Notes under the pieces: model-generated
What the model saw: only the letters and a program-made list of their open reading frames with translations
The model's database searches: none
What the model was told of the DNA's origin: nothing
Shown here: one piece after another, positions 33,976-46,310 of the stretch
How positions within the stretch are numbered: the stretch's first letter is position 1
Layout of the letters: every line of letters starts with the position of its first letter
From: Phytoseiulus persimilis
Lineage: Eukaryota > Arthropoda > Arachnida > Mesostigmata > Phytoseiidae
Direction of reading: 5' to 3'
Assembly: GCA_037576195.1 (NCBI GenBank)
Contig: CM075101.1
Span: 44,082,001 to 44,146,000, forward strand
Length of the DNA stretch: 64,000 nucleotides
Translations under genes and position numbers: made by a program

Positions 33976-36900
33976 GAGACAGTGCCAAAGATCCTTCTGT
34001 TTTCATTTCTGCTACCTCATCCGGAATTACGCAAGGGCTATTCTCGCTCGCCTCGCTGGGAGAGATGTGGGCTGCAAGCATACGGACGTCGCCAAACTAC
34101 GGCCGAATCAGCAGAAGCCCGAACGGATTGAAGACGGATCCTCAGATCGGGACCCAGAGGGAACTTGGACACCAAAATACAGGCGTGAGCCATTGGTATC
34201 AAATCGACTCTTCGCGATGCAACTTTTTTTCTTTGTAGGACCGCACGGACCGCTCGCCAGCTTTTTCTTGACAGGAGACATTTTGCCAGATATGAGGAGA
34301 TACTTCCAGGGATCGAACCTGGGGAATTCCTCGGAAAACGCTGCTGATCAGAGGAGGGCGAAGGTCCAGAAAACGCGGCAACCACGCTCGCCAGCGCATT
34401 CCATTCGATTTTTGGAGAGCGTCATTTCACAGTAGTAATCCCAATGAAACAGTTTGGGAATAGTAGGGAATCAGATTCATGAGTCCAGAATCGCTGTCAA
34501 CTCGATAACAGAAGAAATCACGCGACATGAGATATCTTCCTCCGAAAGCTGGAGCCGTTCAAATTCCGGTCTAAGACTTTCCGAAAATGGCAGCGAAAAT
34601 GCCCACGCCTATGGCCTGTTGTTGCCCGCTCATCGGACTGACGGGCCGACCGGCTGATCAGGTTGTCAGTCGGTCGGCCGGCCGGCCGGTCACTTGTCCG
34701 TCTCCCGTTCTACGCTGAGCTGAAGTTTGACACACTTGGAAGCTTGAGATCACATTGGGTTCGTTTCCGACGACTTTAGCTTAACTCTCATCTCGGACAA
34801 GCCGGTTACAAAGCCCTCGGTGTGTGACTTTTGTGGGGAAACATCTCAATCGATGAAAGTCAAAAAGCACCCGATGGAAAACACTGCTGCCTCAATATGA
34901 AAGATGACGGAGAATAAGCCGTGCGAAAGCGTCCGTGTTGTCTCTATCGACGATGGCGCTCATTCGGGATACATCGTCGCTCCGGGCATGGAACACACGC
35001 AGCCATCCAAAAGCGAGATATTCAGCAATCCCTCTCAATCGGAAACCCACCGCTTAAATAATCCACGATCACACGTTTCAAGGGGCTGTATAGTTTATTT
35101 CCAAGTCATCATGTCCCGGTACATTCGCGTTCCACAAGAACCAGGTTGAGATCCAGGCTGGTTCTTTTCTCCACTGACGAGAATGTCCGCGATTCCCGAA
35201 TCGATGCAACCTGAGCAACAGTCTAGGGATGAGCGTATCGTCTGGCTTCTGCGGACAACAACGCTACTGGATCGACAACAACGGGGGCGACGATGTTCGG
35301 TGTAGGTGAGGAACGTTCCGTGAACGGATTTTCCGGCAGAGAGCGGCTCTCGAAAGCGGACGCTCGGTGCCATCATTGCTCAACACAGAACCAATTAACA
35401 TTTTCGTTATAAATAAAGTCATTCCGTTCAGCAGCAAGTCAGGCGACAAATTCGCCCGATCGTTGTTTTTCCGGTCCGTTCCCACTGCGGAACGCTTTTC
35501 ATATTCATCGAGTTTATTACCGCTGGCGCAAGAGCTCCTATTCATGCCTTTAAATTTACGGAATGGTTTTTGTGCGTCCCTGACTTCCCACTCCGCCACG
35601 GCGATCGCTTCCAGAACTCGCTCTCACCGCGGCGACGAAATCACCGCAAAACAATGAATATTATGACAGAAAAGAAACGAATTTCAGTGTTCTCGTCTCT
35701 CACAGACCCCGCAACAAATTTCAGCTCCTGGAAGAGCCATGATCCGAACATGGATACGACTCTCTTCCTTGTTCTCTCGTACGACTCATCAGGGTAGCGA
35801 ATCGTGGACGGTCCCGTTTTCTTCCCGCGACTCGCGAATCTTCCACTTGGACAGAACGGGGATTTCTCATGCAAATCCGTAAGGAATGAAAACTGTGACT
35901 CCATTTGCTTCGAAGTAGATGCGCGCTTGCATCGGTCCAAGGATGACTGTCGACTTTCAAAAGCAACAAAGCGGCGACGTATCGACAATGCCAAACGTTG
36001 CGCGAGCGAAACTGTTGACCGCTAGAGTCAAACAGGCGACAGGTTAACAACATCCACAGAATCTTCGCGACAAAGTCGATGCGGGGTGAGTACATTCGTT
36101 CTCGCGCACTGGAAATCCTACTATTCGATGAGAACCCTGTTCGTGCGCCGGTATCGCGGCTGAATTTTCCGCCAGCTGTCATCGCTGTTTCCAAAGAGAA
36201 CAACAAGTCGACGACATGCACTTATACGGGCGTGAGTCGACGAGCACGGCATCTGATTCCGTGGTAATTGCGTTCATTCCACCATTTGATCAGACATCCG
36301 TCCGAGAGGTAACTGTTGATCAGCTCGCACGGACGGCCAAGAAACAGACAGACAGGTCTGCCGGCCGCGCAACATCGAATGGAGAATCGGCCGCGGAGAC
36401 TCCACGAGTCCAGGGAAAGGGTCCTCCCGCTAGATTTCGCTAGATCATAATATTTGGTCCAAGAGAGGGCGCCCAACAATTCTCTCTCGAAGGGAGCTAG
36501 TCGATGTCCTAGGGGTTTTTGCGTCGATCAGACTCCAGGGTTCCGAAGCGCACAGTTTTTGCATTGTGACAACTTGGAAATATTCCCCGCAAGGCCAACG
36601 TCCGGCGCGACGGGGGGCCGATAAGATCGTCGTTTTATTCAAACGGCTCCGGTTGGAACATCCCCGAACTCGACCACCGAAGCTAGTGAGGCCGACGACG
36701 CTCGGAGGTGGATTTCCACCAGCTAACACTGCCCAGTGGCTGGCAGCTGGAGCACCGCTGCGAAGTTGTCGAAAAATTAGAAAAACTCATCCAAGAAGTG
36801 GCGTGTCGCATGCGCTGTGCGCGCATCTCACTCGCCGCGAAGCCAAAACGCTTCATGAACACGCTTCTCATGACTGACCTGCTCCTTGGGCGGGTGGTTA

Positions 36901-39900
36901 GTTTTGTGTCCGTCCGGACTACTGAAGTCTGTGACCCTAAAGGGTAGCGCTGTAACAAGTGAAAGCAGCTCAGCTGACTGACATCTCCCGACCTGCGTGG
37001 GACCCTGGTCGTCGCGAAAGTTCCTGCGCTCCCGTCTTCCTGTCCAGCCCGCTGTCCATTAGCCTGTCTATCTGAATGCGTTTTTTGAAAGTGGCGATGA
37101 CTGCTCGCCTCACAATGAGCGAACGAGGGGCTCGTCTCTCCGCAAGTGATAGTTTTGATGCTCAGCTGACCGGTTCGCCCGCTGCCCGGTTTCCGATCGT
37201 CAGCGATGCGCGGTAAGCCGGCCGCTGTCGATCGCGTGGACTCGGCGCAATCCGTCGCGAGCAGAGCTCGTCTGACTCCAGACGAGGAATTCGAAACGGC
37301 GCGCCATCTTCTCCGACCGGGTCTCTTTGATAGAATGAACGCAAGCGAAAACGCAGATAACCGCGGTCCCCATCGTCGACCTCACGCATTGAAGTTCGGC
37401 TTCCCGTAGAGAAGTCGTATCGTAGGGAGGCCCTGGACGTGTATTTTTATCAGTCGCTACGAGACACCTGTCCACGAACGAACGAAAGGATCGCCGAGCG
37501 ACCGCGCAGTGTTTCAGCTTGACTGCTCGGCAGTTGTCTCTGGCTGTTCTGTTTCGTAGGTTTTCTGAGCGAACGTAGGTATACTCGGCTTTCTACCCAT
37601 CCGCTCGGCACTCACTCTAACAGGTGCATCGTCATCGCGGGAACCGAGGCGTGCAGCGAGCGGGTTTTTCTCTTCCGTTCTCTGCAGACTCCTGGGAAGC
37701 CGACTCACTCCGCCGAAAATCACTGTCGAACAGCGATGTGTCGCGACTTTCTGGCCCGCCCTTGACTTCTGATGCCTCTTGTTCACGCATGGAGATACAC
37801 CGAACCGCGGCAGACAAGGTTCAGTCTTCGGATGACCTTCGGCCGACTGTGAGCTTGCAGCTCCGGAGAGAAAACCCGCCGCCGTAAGTGATTTCTGTTG
37901 ACGTCATCAATTAACGTTCCGCAACCTCTGGCCCCATTTAAGGGCGAATATCGCGTCAGGGATCGACCCACGCTCCGATTGTGTCCTCTCTCCTCGTCCG
38001 GTGGAACGAGGGAGGAAACGATGCCGTGAATGAACGTAAACAACCCACGGTTCGTCGGATACATGTATCGGTTCCTTTCTCTCGCTCGTTTTTCTCCGCG
38101 AGATTCTGGCATGGGAGCGTTCCGCATCACCGGAACATGAACGCCGCATGACACATGGCCGCACGCTTCCCGAATCGGAACGAACGACGACAACGTGCTT
38201 CTTCAGATACGAGACAGACGATTCCAGAGTTGGCAATCGAAGCGGCAAACCATCCTTCCGAGCGGTCCAGCTCACGACATCCGCCCTCCTCGGAGCGAGA
38301 AGATCCGGAAGTCTGTGTCGGTGTGTGTGCTGCTGCTGAGAACAAATTCCAGCGTTCGATGGATCAAAACTCAGGCCGCCTTGAACGCTCGATCGGTGAA
38401 GATGATTCCACAGAAAGACCATCACAGATGAATGGTAATCAACGGGGCGGCCGCGATGCATAAACAGAGCCGAACTATGATAGGGAATCAAGCTGGCGTC
38501 ACACGGCTGAATGATTGCAATCATTCCTTGATGAGTGCTCGCGAGCTTGATCAATCGATGTGATGCAGGCCTAATGAGATTCGAGGTCAAACTTTGAGTC
38601 GAGGCTGCCAACACGGCCGATGAGAACAACCGCGCTACAGAACCAGCAGAATGTCAGACGTGGCGGATGGTCAGGTAGACGCCGGACAGGTCAGCGGAAT
38701 GCCGCCGTGGGAACAAAGATGTTTCAATTTCTTCTCCAAAAACTATAGATTTATTCTCCGTCGTGAGAAAGAGCACGGCATCATCCACGAAGGAACTCTG
38801 CTTCGCGTTGGAGCGAGTTCGTCCGTCCGTCCATTCGTCCGTCTAGTTTGTACCACCGTTGAGCCTTCCGAAACAGCGCTCTCCATCTCCCGAGAAGGAC
38901 TCGATCGTTTTCTCGGCTCGTTCGTTACGTTCTTTTATTTTCAAAACGGAGCACGCGGCAGGGAAGGCCTTCCGCGCTCGAAAGCGACTCTCCCCACCAG
39001 GCTTACTCGTGGAATAACTCGCATGCTGCCGTCGTGAGCGAGCGGAGTGGGACAACAAAAACAAGCTGTCCTACTGGATTTAGTGCCGAGCATCATTCCG
39101 CTGCTATCATTTGCTGAGATGAAGAGAACTCCGAGGGAGGACGCTGGAGCCCCAGGGATCGTGACCCCTTGTGGGTGATTGCCAATCGTCTCAAGACTAA
39201 TGTCAAACCGCCTAAAATGGGAACTCGCGGGGAGGAGGATCATTTTGGTCGCACAGTCTGGGACATTGGGGATCCTGGCCACCCCGCATGACGCCTCAGG
39301 AACAGACACAGATAAGCACTGCTATCAAACATCCGTGCGGGAAGATGAGCGGTAGCCTCAGGATGCAATCGGCCGCGCGAGCGAATGCCGTAGATTCTTA
39401 TTGCGCGGAGAGTTCTTGCCGGGTTACCACCACGCGCTCTCGTTCTCTGAATCAGAGTTTCCACCTCTCCTACTTGATTCAAATTGGACGCCAGATCGCC
39501 TAGATGAGCTTGACACTAATTCGACGGTCCTGGAGATCAGACGTCGAAAAAACTCACCCTGACTAGAGCCCAAGCGGGAACGAGTAAGAATCCTTTAAGA
39601 ACGGCTCTCTCTTCATTCTCCTTGTCGGCACCTTCACCCATTTTCTCCTGTGGATTCTGGACCAACAGAGCTCGAGTTTCAGTTTTTCACGAGCGAATTC
39701 ACAAAATGCAGTCAGTTCGCTGCGTATCCGTCGGAACAGTTACACGATCACGAATCAGACCCTCCGTGCCACAGCAAGACGCACCAACCGTCGACTGATT
39801 TTTCGGTTCGCGCTGCGCTAAAGCCTGGGAGAGGGTGACGGCGTCTAACGTCGCCATCGCCAGTCGGGGAGGATCTCACGCTATGGCTTTAAGAGTTTTC

Positions 39901-40798
39901 TGTATCCGGCCGGTTTCTCTCAGTCCCTTCAGCGCTCTCGGCCAAATGGCAGAGAAGACAACAATCTACGTAGAGGACCTTGAGCGGAAATGGAGAAACG
40001 CACGTCCGAGTGAGCTCGTAATTTTCAGGGCGTCCAGGAGAATTTCCAGGGAAAATATCAGACGATGGTTGAACAAGGCGACTCTCGCAAACGTAGTCTC
40101 GATATTATTTTCCCAGCGCACAACAGAGTTTCCGATCTCGGACAGGAGCCCTGCTAACTTGTGAATTGTTAGCAGCTTCGCACTCGAGCTTTCATGATTT
40201 CATTGCTCATCGAAACAGCGCGGAAGTCTGTCAGGCACCTAGCAAGTACCTCACAGCTCCAGTGTCTCGTGGGTATCATTCATCACTCAATGTGGAACGG
40301 CCGATGACTGAACTCTTGACTTCCGACTTTGCTTATCAGGAACTCTGAAGTGGTCTCGACCGCCGAATGGATGATTTTGGGAGAGTATCCACTGTTAAAG
40401 TACTCATAAGCTTTGTGAGGTTCTTTAGCCGTTCTCCCAAGGAAAAACGGATCGAACTGATTCTCTGTTGTGGTAGCTCAGCCTACTGATCTCCACGGTA
40501 CGGCTCTAGGAGAAGTGAATAACGAAGGGCTCCCACGATTCTCGGAAACAGCATCAGGGCCCTCATTTTTCCAGGGGGAGGAAAGAGCTGCAGAAACAGA
40601 CCGCGATGAACTTGTTTGCAGCGGCCGTGAGTCAAAGCTCTCAAGAGTCCCAACTGAGCATCCATTCTTGAATCTCAAAAAACAATTCGGGAACCGATTT
40701 TCCGGTCGCACATTCGGTCAAATACACTCGTTGACTAGCCGCCGAAGCATCTGACAACAGCCGCAGACGACTCGGAGCATTGGGATTCCCGACTCGAC
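33976..40798. other. Long interval without a recognisable gene
   Basis: Contains a tRNA T-arm-like sequence (34306-34322) and a GC-rich hairpin (34643-34678), listed separately. Open frames up to about 240 codons on the minus strand (37907-38629) are mirrored by frames on the plus strand and carry no domain I know. The composition is rich in CGA and TCG, which are read as non-stop on both strands and inflate open frames. Confidence 0.35.
34643..34678. repeat. GC-rich hairpin followed by GGCC repeats
   Basis: GGCCGACCGGCTGA (34643-34656) pairs with TCAGTCGGTCGGCC (34665-34678) across an 8-base loop, 14 pairs with one G-T. It is followed by GGCCGGCCGGTC. It may be a structural element or a simple-repeat by-product. 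Confidence 0.6.
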
Positions 40799-40825
40799 AA
40801 TTAATTTCTGTTTCAGAAATTAATT
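40799..40825. repeat. Perfect 12-bp inverted repeat, 3-base loop
   Basis: AATTAATTTCTG, TTT, CAGAAATTAATT: a perfect 12-bp stem with a 3-base loop. Such a short-loop AT-rich hairpin could be a MITE remnant, a transcription-factor half-site pair or a small RNA hairpin tip. Neighbouring sequence does not extend the pairing. Confidence 0.7.
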
Positions 40826-41944
40826 TTCGAGATGGATCGAAAATGCATGTCTAGTCCCAATCATCCGATCCCCACTTGATCCGGGAGACGGTCCCGGAGA
40901 CGTTCCCGACTGCACGCCGTCCTCCAGATCGAGCTTGCGCTTGCGCCTCTTCGCAGGTGAGCTCGGACAAGGTCTTCGACGAATCGCTCATTGCGTCTGT
41001 TCTTGCAGCAAGCCGCCCTCCAATGGCGGAGCCATGTCACCTCGGTTTTCAGTCCGAGTCGAGAAAGTTATAGACGGGGTCCTCACTCTCGGGCTTTCAT
41101 GAGCCTCCGAAATGTTCTCTGGGTATGGTTCCCTGGGCGTGCTCCAACTATGCCCCTATCCAACACACAGCTGTCCCCATGAGCTGACAAACCCGCAGTG
41201 GGTGTAGCAGGCACATGATGAGCAGGTTCCCGGAGCTCCCGCCCCGTATGATACCGTCGAGAGGTTTGCGCCACTCCGGCCCCTGAGGGGGCTTGAAGTT
41301 TCAGTTTCGTCTAAATGAGATGGAAACCATTCTCGAACAACGATAATATCAATTGCGTGGTACTTCTACGTACACGCTTGTATAGTGGTAATATTTCACA
41401 TACCGATATTTCGGACTCGGGTCTTCCATCAAACATCTTTGCATGATGTGGGGTCCGAGTCCGTCAACCAGGGGCGGACCGTGACCAGGTGTTACCCTGG
41501 GCGACGGGAAAACTTCGCCGCCCTTCTACGAGTTCGAACCCATATACCATCAACCAATGTGTCCAGTTATACGGATCGGTCTCCGCCGCTGATGCAAGAG
41601 ACGCCGTTCCGTCGAAGAACTTGAGAGTGGTGGCCGGAGGATCGGAGTGCATGGAACGTTCCGGAATTCGGGTCGTCAAAAGTCAAGGTTGAACACGGAA
41701 TCGTTAGGAAGAATTGAGAATTCCGGTCGGTTGACTGTACTTCGGTATGAATACAGAGACTTGTCGCGCAAAAACGCGCTTCGTATTTTCCGATCTCAAG
41801 ATACACAACGGATGAAAAAGCGCTAGAAAGCTCGCTTCTCGGCTTCATTTGTCCGCTTCAGTTTCGGTGAAGGCGTCAATCCTCTCCAATTGTTTCAATC
41901 CGAGCACCCGTTGTTTGCCATACATTCCTTCGCACCGTTAATCC
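40826..41944. other. Interval without a recognisable gene
   Basis: The phrase CCAGGGGCGGACC near 41470 resembles one end of a hAT-type element, but I found no partner end or target duplication. Open frames at 41464-41679 (-) and 41567-41848 (-) carry no motif I know. Confidence 0.4.
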
Positions 41945-42867
41945 TTGGAGACGGAACGTTGTCGGAGTCTGAGCGTGTCCTCCGACTCCGAGCCCCTTCC
42001 CGTGGGAAGAGAGGGAGTTCCCTTGAGCGAAGTTGCTTGTCGATCGGACCGTGAATCGTTTCCACGGCGCCGGAGTATGTGCGGCAGCGCTACCTGCATC
42101 TCCGCAACTATGAATCTGACGAAGAGAGTATGATGGCGGAAGTTGCTCGTTGTCTATCCATACCCTGATAAAGTGATTCGTCGGCTATCCAATCGCTCGG
42201 GATCCCGACATCGATTGGGAATGCTCCTCGCACCGATCAGAGCTCAGAGACCGTAGGAATCGGGAATTCCAATTAGAAAGAGAAAATATTCGTGAAATCT
42301 ACACGAGCACCGTCGCGCTCAAAAATCGTCTCGACTCGTGTGCGGAAGCGCGACCAGGCCCCACTTTCGAGAATTTGGAGGAACATTATCAAAAGATTCT
42401 TCAATCGCCTCATTGAGAGGTTGAAGTCTTGACGTTCTTGGTTGACGCGCGACCGAGCCCACGTTCGTGTGCTCGGAAACCGTTCACGGTCGCTCTCCTC
42501 GACTATGGAAGCCGGACGGACTGCTTGCTTGAATGCTCAAATGGAATATTCCAGGCTTGGGAAACTCTAGACGCCCTGAGAATGCAGCGAATCGGAATCG
42601 AACAATAGCGTCGTGTTAAAAGTTGAAAAGGAGGAATCGATGAGGAAAGAAAGAGTTCTGGAGAATCTCCTCAGCTTCAAAGCCATTGGTCGAAGTGTGA
42701 AAGAGGCCACCTTTTCCTCTACCAGCGCCGCTCAAACGATTCAGTTCGGCAACGGCTCTCAAGAGAAACTTCCGGGTTCCCCCGGGAATGATCTCGAAGT
42801 CGGACAAAACAATCCAGCCACCGCGGCCGACAACAAAAATTTCTTATGTGGTAAAAAGAGGATTTAA
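41945..42867 (+). pseudogene. Decayed coding stretch in shifting frames, unidentified
   Basis: Coding-like amino-acid sequence continues through at least four frames: 41945-42133, then about 42079-42168 (VRQRYLHLRNYESDEE), then 42177-42605, then 42613-42867. The central segment from 42177 is 143 codons open except for one in-frame TGA at 42414-42416, with charged segments such as RNREFQLERENIREIYTS, and KPFTVALLDYGSRTDCLLEC after the stop. No segment after the first begins with a plausible ATG and no splice sites explain the frame changes. This pattern fits a pseudogene or the gag-like part of a dead retroelement. I recognise no domain, zinc knuckle or protease motif, so the family is unknown. 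Confidence 0.5.
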
Positions 42868-44745
42868 TTTATATCAGAATTAAATCTGAACCATCTTCAG
42901 ACCCAAGCCTTCCGCTCGCAATGGGATTTGCGAGGCGATAGGGAGAGTTACTAAAGCAATACCGAGAGGTGATCCCGGGACACTTCTGGCTGAGAGGTTC
43001 AGCCGGAAACTAAAGACACCGCGAAACTCCTGTCTCAGAGAATCCGCGGCGGGAAAATGTATGCGGCAAGACAACAGGTGTTCGGATTGCATCATTCGGA
43101 GAACATCGTCCGCTCAACTGGTTCCCAGGGAAGATTCCTGGTCCGGCGTTTTTCACTAGCGATGGCTTCCAGAATATGTACCAGAGGAACTCTCACTCCA
43201 GCTCATTTAAATTTCGGTCTTTGAGAGCATGATACTAACCTCCGCGGAAATGACGATTCTTCAGGTATCGCGCTCTTCGACAATGGTCTCCTGAGGTTCC
43301 GCGAGGGAAACGGGACCTGAAGAGCTCTTTGGGTCCCCTGGGCTCCTCCCCGGTTCTGGGGGATCAATACGCTGATCGCTCCACCTGAAGAAACTTGGAG
43401 TGGATCTTCGCGGTGGGGACTCTCGATGTTGAGCCATTAACACCCGCACGAAGAACCATTGTCGAAATACGAGGGTAAGAAATCGAACCGATCACGTCCG
43501 CTCCACCCTCCGTTGAAGACAGCGACCACGCGGCTAGGCAAGTCCAGTCGATGCCGATCCCGCTCCTAGGCGCGAGAATCCGCCGGTATGGCTTCCACGA
43601 GATCCAGCGGTGAGTTGCTCAGCCAATGTTTTTTTCCACGTCCCAGACCTACGCATCTTCGCTCTAATGCCGCGATCATCCCTCACCTTTGTTCTCTATG
43701 TCCCCTCTCAATGATCGTGAGACGGTAAGTCATCTTTCGATGGATGGTCTTGAAAAAACATGTGACACGCAGGAGGGAACTTCCGAGGCCCGCCCTGAAG
43801 CTCGAGGGGGAGGGGTGTCAAAATATGGGCTGTAAGGAGTGAGAAAGACGCCATAGTGGAACAAATGAGGCCATCGGAGACTTCGCGTCAAGGATAGACG
43901 GAGAGGAACAAACGACTCCAGCGGACATTCCACTGTCTCAGGAGTGGGCCGCTCGAGCTCCAGATGAAACCAAAACTCGCGGGCCTGTTCAATTCTCTGT
44001 GGTGAAATCGGAGCTCCAATTGAATGTAGCGCCACCTGCGCGCCGGCCATCAACGACTTTGCGCCTCGACGTGCTCAGGTTTCCATCGTGGTACAATGCA
44101 TTCCCAACGGAGGAACTCCGTGCAAACAGAGAATTGATCCGTTGGGGAGCCGGAAACGCTTTAGAAGAACGGTCTAGGAAAGAGGGTCGGATTGCGGCAA
44201 CCGCTCCTTTTTTTGTTGTTGAGCAACTCACAAAGGGAAGACCCCATGGTTCACAAAAGGAACAGCGAGAGTGAAATAAAGGAGAATCGGAGAAGATAGG
44301 AGAGCCATTGGGAAGGAAATGCATTTACGCATGACGCAGAATAATGGAAAATTAATTGGAAAGTGGGGCTCATTTGGATAATACCCACTAAAAAAAACCA
44401 TGGCTCATTATCTGGAAGATGCGAGAGGGTAGAAGTTCGAAAGAGTTTGAGATTGTAGGTTGAAGGGAAGGCTTGAGAGGGAAGGGCATTCCGAGACGAG
44501 ATGTGCGAGGGAAGAAGGTAGAGTCGAACTGAGCAGAATGATTTGTGGATAATTGGACATGCTGGATGAGGAACATGCTCCTAGCCATGTTACTCATGTA
44601 GCAACTCCGCTTGACGAAAGAGCTGGTTGATGAGCATGAAGAACGGACGGCATCCGGGCTTGAGCCTAGAACGGATGCTCGGGAGGAACGGTTTTCGAAG
44701 GACAGCCGGAATCATCAACCAATCTATTGTGACGGCTGTCAAAAC
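42868..44745. other. Interval without a recognisable gene
   Basis: Follows the decayed coding stretch and may include more of it. Plus-strand frames near 43999-44274 and 44300-44580 read in broken pieces and could be further relic, but no motif was identified. Confidence 0.35.
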
Positions 44746-44935
44746 ATCGGCACCGGTTCGGGATTCTCTGAACCGGTTCCCGGCGACCTGAAACCGGCTC
44801 CGGGAGTTCTTTTCTTCTAAAGGGTTCGCCGGATCCATTTTTCACCTCCTGAGTCCTCTCTGAGGGCTCATAGCTCGAGCTGGTCCCAACTTCTGCCCTC
44901 GCAGACTGCGCCCGAATACATTTGAGCCCTGCTTG

Positions 44936-45535
44936 CCTAGGAGCAGTAGCGTAGCGAGCCTCCATGATGCCCGGGGCGGATTTGATGCCCCCCCCCCCCT
45001 CTTTTTTCGGGGTCTGAGAAGGTGGATGCGTTTGATGCTCAGTGAATGTATCTTTGTATGTCCTCAAACATAAGATATGATCACCTGGAATAGAGATCTT
45101 CAGAGAAATGAAGACAACTCGCGCAAGCTGACCCGAATGTGAGCAACTGGAATATTATATGAGCAACTGGATCACGTATTCTTGCAGGGATATTTGCTTC
45201 GCTCCTGGAGCTGCGAATCTTCTATTGACTCCTCGAAGTTAAACTCATCTCGATAGATAGGACAGCGAGGTTTACTACTTCGTTGGCTCGATCTCTGGTC
45301 CGAGGCAGAAACAAAATGAACTGAACGTTGGTCGATCAGGAAGGAGGACGAAAATTATGTGGTGGTTCGTCAATAGGGTGAAAAATCAGAAGCAACGATC
45401 GGACTCCGCCCCCACTCTGAGGATTCCGGGAAAAAATCTACCGGGAAGAGCTTAGAAACCCTAATGTGGTAGGCATGGAGAGGCATTCTGATGCCCCCAG
45501 CGACCGCCCCGCCTCGCTACGCTACTGCCTAGGAG
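44936..45535. mobile_element. Non-autonomous hAT-type MITE (element 3) with perfect 8-bp TSD
   Basis: A 584-bp element at 44944-45527. Both ends read CAGTAGCGTAGCGAG inward (15-bp terminal inverted repeats), flanked by CCTAGGAG at 44936-44943 and 45528-45535. Subterminal GGGGCGG and GATGCCCCC motifs occur near both ends, with a C-homopolymer near the left end. The interior holds a short direct repeat (TGAGCAACTGGA twice near 45142-45172) and no transposase frame. The perfect duplication shows a fairly recent insertion into the left arm of the palindrome. Confidence 0.9.
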
Positions 45536-45606
45536 ATCACACGAACAAATCTAGACTTTTTTTGGAACTTACTTCTCGATTCTATGATTCAAAGTGAGAA
45601 CAGGGG

Positions 45607-45726
45607 GTCACGATCAGGGGCGCACCCCGGTTCTTTTCTTGGGGGGGGGCCGATGATGATCATCGTCTCGAGATTTTCATGAACTCAACCCCCCCCCCCC
45701 CCCCTGGGTACGCCACTGGTCACGAT
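45607..45726. mobile_element. Short hAT-type MITE (element 2) with perfect 8-bp TSD
   Basis: A 104-bp element at 45615-45718, ends CAGGGGCGCACCCCGG and CAGTGGCGTACCCAGG (read inward), flanked by GTCACGAT at 45607-45614 and 45719-45726. G and C homopolymers lie just inside the termini and GATGATGATCATCGTC lies between. It belongs to the same family as the element at 635-906 but is shorter, an internal-deletion form. Confidence 0.9.
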
Positions 45727-46310
45727 CCCAGTTCCGCCGGAACCGAAGAGTGAGGACGATTCAATACAGTTAGACCCGTAGAGGCACTTTGCTAGAAGAA
45801 ACTCACGACCTTGAATACGGAATATCCATGGAAACGAAAATTTCGAATGTGGCAGATGCTTTATCCCTTCCGAGCAGCATGTTGCATGATGCTCTCGTCA
45901 TTTCGGTGACGTGCTTCTGTGGACGTCCGGCAACGGCCTTCCTCATTCGGAGAAAAAACCTTGAGTAGTATTTTTCACTCCATCCAGGGAGGACGCAGTC
46001 AGAGTCCCTATCCTGATTTATTAATGAACTGTTCTTTCCACACCTAGAACTGTGAATTTCCTACTCGGAAAGAATGAAACATCTGCCACATTCGAAATTT
46101 TCGCTGTCATGAAAATTTGTTCAAGGTCGTGAGATTCTTCTCGCAAAGTGCCTCCCAGAGTCTAACTGTATTGAATCTCGTTCGCTCTGCGGTTCCGGGA
46201 TTGCGACCCCCTCTCAAATGTATTCGAGCGTAGTTTGCGAGGGCAGAAGTCCGGATCAGCTCGAGCTATGAGCCCTCAGAGAGGACTCAGGAGGTGAGGA
46301 GGTGAAAATC

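Noticed and set aside
37907-38629. 240-codon minus-strand open frame
   Set aside because: Arg/Ser/His-rich with no motif, overlapped by several plus-strand frames; explained by CGA/TCG-rich composition lacking stops.
40465-40540. tRNA-like GTGGTAGCTCAG box
   Set aside because: No T-loop or B box downstream and no acceptor stem pairing; a chance match to the A box.
41465-41545. CAGGGGCGGACC (hAT-like end) and a nearby GTTCGAACCC
   Set aside because: No matching right terminus or target duplication, and the T-arm stem does not pair.
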